From contig DMKK01000084.1 in the NCBI GenBank assembly GCA_003454335.1, forward strand, positions 1-8,438: 8,438 nt of DNA, in the 5' to 3' direction. The position numbers and the translations under genes are program-made. The stretch comes from Gammaproteobacteria bacterium (GTDB taxonomy: Bacteria > Pseudomonadota > Gammaproteobacteria > UBA9214). The notes beneath the pieces were generated by a model. It made no database searches and was not told the DNA's origin. It was given only the letters and a program-made list of their open reading frames with translations. Of the stretch, positions 7,613 through 8,438 are shown piece after piece. Each line of letters begins with the position of its first letter. The first letter of the stretch is position 1.

Positions 7613-8092
7613 ATGATGTCCGGTATGCTTGATAATCTAAAGCGCTTCTTTCAGGACCGTGCGGAAAAGGAACAAAATCGGCCTTTCCTGGAAGCGGCTA
7701 TGGCCGCCTGCGCCATGGTGAGTGCGTCAGAGGGCCAGATCTCTTTTGCCGACAGGATCCGGGTTGACCAGATCATGGAAACCCTTACCCAACTGAAAGT
7801 TTTTGACCCGCATGAAGGGGTAGATCTGTTCAATCACTACGCTGATCATATCCTGGCATCTTCGAAGCAAGGCAGGGAAGCGGCATTAAAAACAATCAAA
7901 ACAGTGACGTCAGATCCGGAAACTGCAGAACTGCTCATTGATCTGTGCCTGGCCGTAAGTCTGAGCGATGGCGTTACCAGCCTGGTTGAACACATAGAGA
8001 TTGTCTCCCTGTGCGGACTGATTGGCGTTGACCCCGATATAATCGGCCTCGACACAGAACAGATGCTGGCACGCTACATTGCGCACAAATAG
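7613..8092 (+). CDS. TerB-like (tellurite-resistance family) helical domain protein
   Basis: This is a predicted soluble, all-helical protein of 159 residues with no signal peptide or membrane segment. It shows the two-fold pattern of TerB/DjlA-N-like domains. One half is LEAAMAACAMVSASEGQISFADRIRV (26-51) and the other is LLIDLCLAVSLSDGVTSLVEHIEI (107-130). Each has a small-residue helix, then an acidic turn (SEG, SDG), then a helix with acidic residues, which is the metal-binding arrangement of this family. The N-terminal MLDNLKRFFQDRA looks like an amphipathic helix. AAAGGA at 7603-7608 suits ATG 7613 or, with better spacing, ATG 7616. The domain call is by pattern only. A TerB domain does not imply tellurite resistance, and single-domain members have no settled function. 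Confidence 0.75.
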   Translation: MMSGMLDNLKRFFQDRAEKEQNRPFLEAAMAACAMVSASEGQISFADRIRVDQIMETLTQLKVFDPHEGVDLFNHYADHILASSKQGREAALKTIKTVTSDPETAELLIDLCLAVSLSDGVTSLVEHIEIVSLCGLIGVDPDIIGLDTEQMLARYIAHK

Positions 8093-8133
8093 CGTCCTGT
8101 TCCCTTGATTACATACTGACTGAAATTCAGACG

Positions 8134-8352
8134 ATGGCTAAAAAAGCAACCCTTAACTATGACTTCATTGCTGTTTTCATAATCATTTTCATTGCATCAG
8201 TCGGATACAATATCTATCAGAATTTTCAGTACAGAGAACTGTATACCGAACATGTCAATCTAAAGTGGTCAGCCCAAAATGCTGAAGCCAATGTGGTCTA
8301 TATCCGGAAACAACTGGAATCTTGTAAAAACGGGGCTGATACGAATGAGTAG
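8134..8352 (+). CDS. Small single-pass membrane protein, unknown function
   Basis: I do not recognise this 72-residue protein. After the basic N-terminus MAKKATLNYD comes a strongly hydrophobic helix (about 10-27, FIAVFIIIFIASVGYNIY). A polar, probably helical stretch follows with one cysteine (Cys64). By the positive-inside rule the short Lys-rich tail should be cytoplasmic and the C-terminal part periplasmic. The gene is visibly AT-rich: a hand count gives about 38% GC, against about 55% for the cluster upstream. It follows the terB-like gene by 41 bases without an obvious promoter or terminator, so the two are probably co-transcribed. The ribosome binding site is poor. The hydrophobic helix and clean reading frame support a real gene. 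Confidence 0.6.
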   Translation: MAKKATLNYDFIAVFIIIFIASVGYNIYQNFQYRELYTEHVNLKWSAQNAEANVVYIRKQLESCKNGADTNE

Positions 8353-8368
8353 CCGGTTTTCAACTATT

Positions 8369-8404
8369 CACCACAGAGGCACGGGGCACGCTGAGGACAG
8401 GGGA
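8369..8404. repeat. Degenerate copy of the dispersed CACCACAGAGGCAC-type intergenic repeat
   Basis: CACCACAGAGGCACGGGG at the left end, continuing with CACGCTGAGGACAGGGGA, resembles the purine-rich CACAGAGGCACAGAG motif. That motif recurs, from memory, in intergenic DNA of many unrelated environmental bacteria and produces spurious HHRGTEDTE-like peptides. This copy is diverged from the pattern. Recognition is from memory, and only one copy lies in the window. Confidence 0.4.
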
Positions 8405-8420
8405 TATTGGTTAATCCGTC

Positions 8421-8438
8421 TGATGGGTGCGTCGCTGC
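8421..8438. repeat. Possible left arm of a GATGGGT...ACCCATC palindromic repeat (cut by the window end)
   Basis: TGATGGGTGCGTCGCTGC at the window edge looks like the first half of a dispersed palindromic element common in gammaproteobacterial intergenic DNA, in which GATGGGT and ACCCATC flank a GCG-rich centre. The matching right arm would lie beyond the window, so the hairpin cannot be verified here. Confidence 0.3.

Noticed and set aside
8120..8130. Palindrome CTGAAATTCAG just before the small membrane gene
   Set aside because: The arms are only five bases around one base. It is too short to form a stable hairpin and is likely chance.
8345..8438. Open frame MSSRFSTIHHRGTGHAED running off the window, overlapping the small membrane gene
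   Set aside because: It has no good ribosome binding site and reads through the two putative non-coding repeats. The HHRGTGHAED peptide is the usual artefact of the CACCACAGAGGCAC repeat.

Overview
The window is a peptidoglycan elongation and remodelling cluster from a gammaproteobacterium, with every recognisable gene on the + strand. The order mreC(end)-mreD-mrdA-rodA-mltB/sltB1-rlpA-dacA-dat is the classical gammaproteobacterial arrangement. The proteins resemble their Pseudomonas and E. coli counterparts over their full lengths. Base composition is moderately GC-rich, roughly 55% by eye. The order or genus cannot be fixed from the sequence. The mreD to rlpA order and the presence of dat fit an environmental lineage as well as a pseudomonad-like one.

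Positions 1-30 hold the last codons of mreC. From there to 7503 the genes are tightly packed. mreC/mreD and mrdA/rodA overlap by ATGA, mreD and mrdA are only 2 bases apart, and mltB and rlpA overlap by 35 bases. The only real gaps are 53 bases before mltB, 74 before dacA and 16 before dat. The gap before mltB carries an extended -10 motif inside a small hairpin. MreC and MreD link the MreB cytoskeleton to the RodA glycosyltransferase and the PBP2 transpeptidase, which together build side-wall peptidoglycan. MltB and RlpA cleave glycan strands, DacA trims the terminal D-Ala, and Dat interconverts D-Ala and D-Glu, feeding or recycling precursors.

From 7504 onward the conserved order stops. In many relatives the genes after dacA (and dat) are ybeD, lipB and lipA. 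Here there is a near-consensus sigma70 promoter, a TerB-domain protein, and a small AT-rich single-pass membrane protein. The last 86 bases look non-coding. They contain what appear to be degenerate pieces of two dispersed repeat families common in environmental bacteria.

The most interesting point is the start of mrdA. No ATG, GTG or TTG lies at the position that homology predicts. An in-frame ATT at 518, seven bases after a GGTGA Shine-Dalgarno motif, matches the family N-terminus residue for residue. No wholly new system is evident. The TerB/small membrane protein pair is the least explained part.
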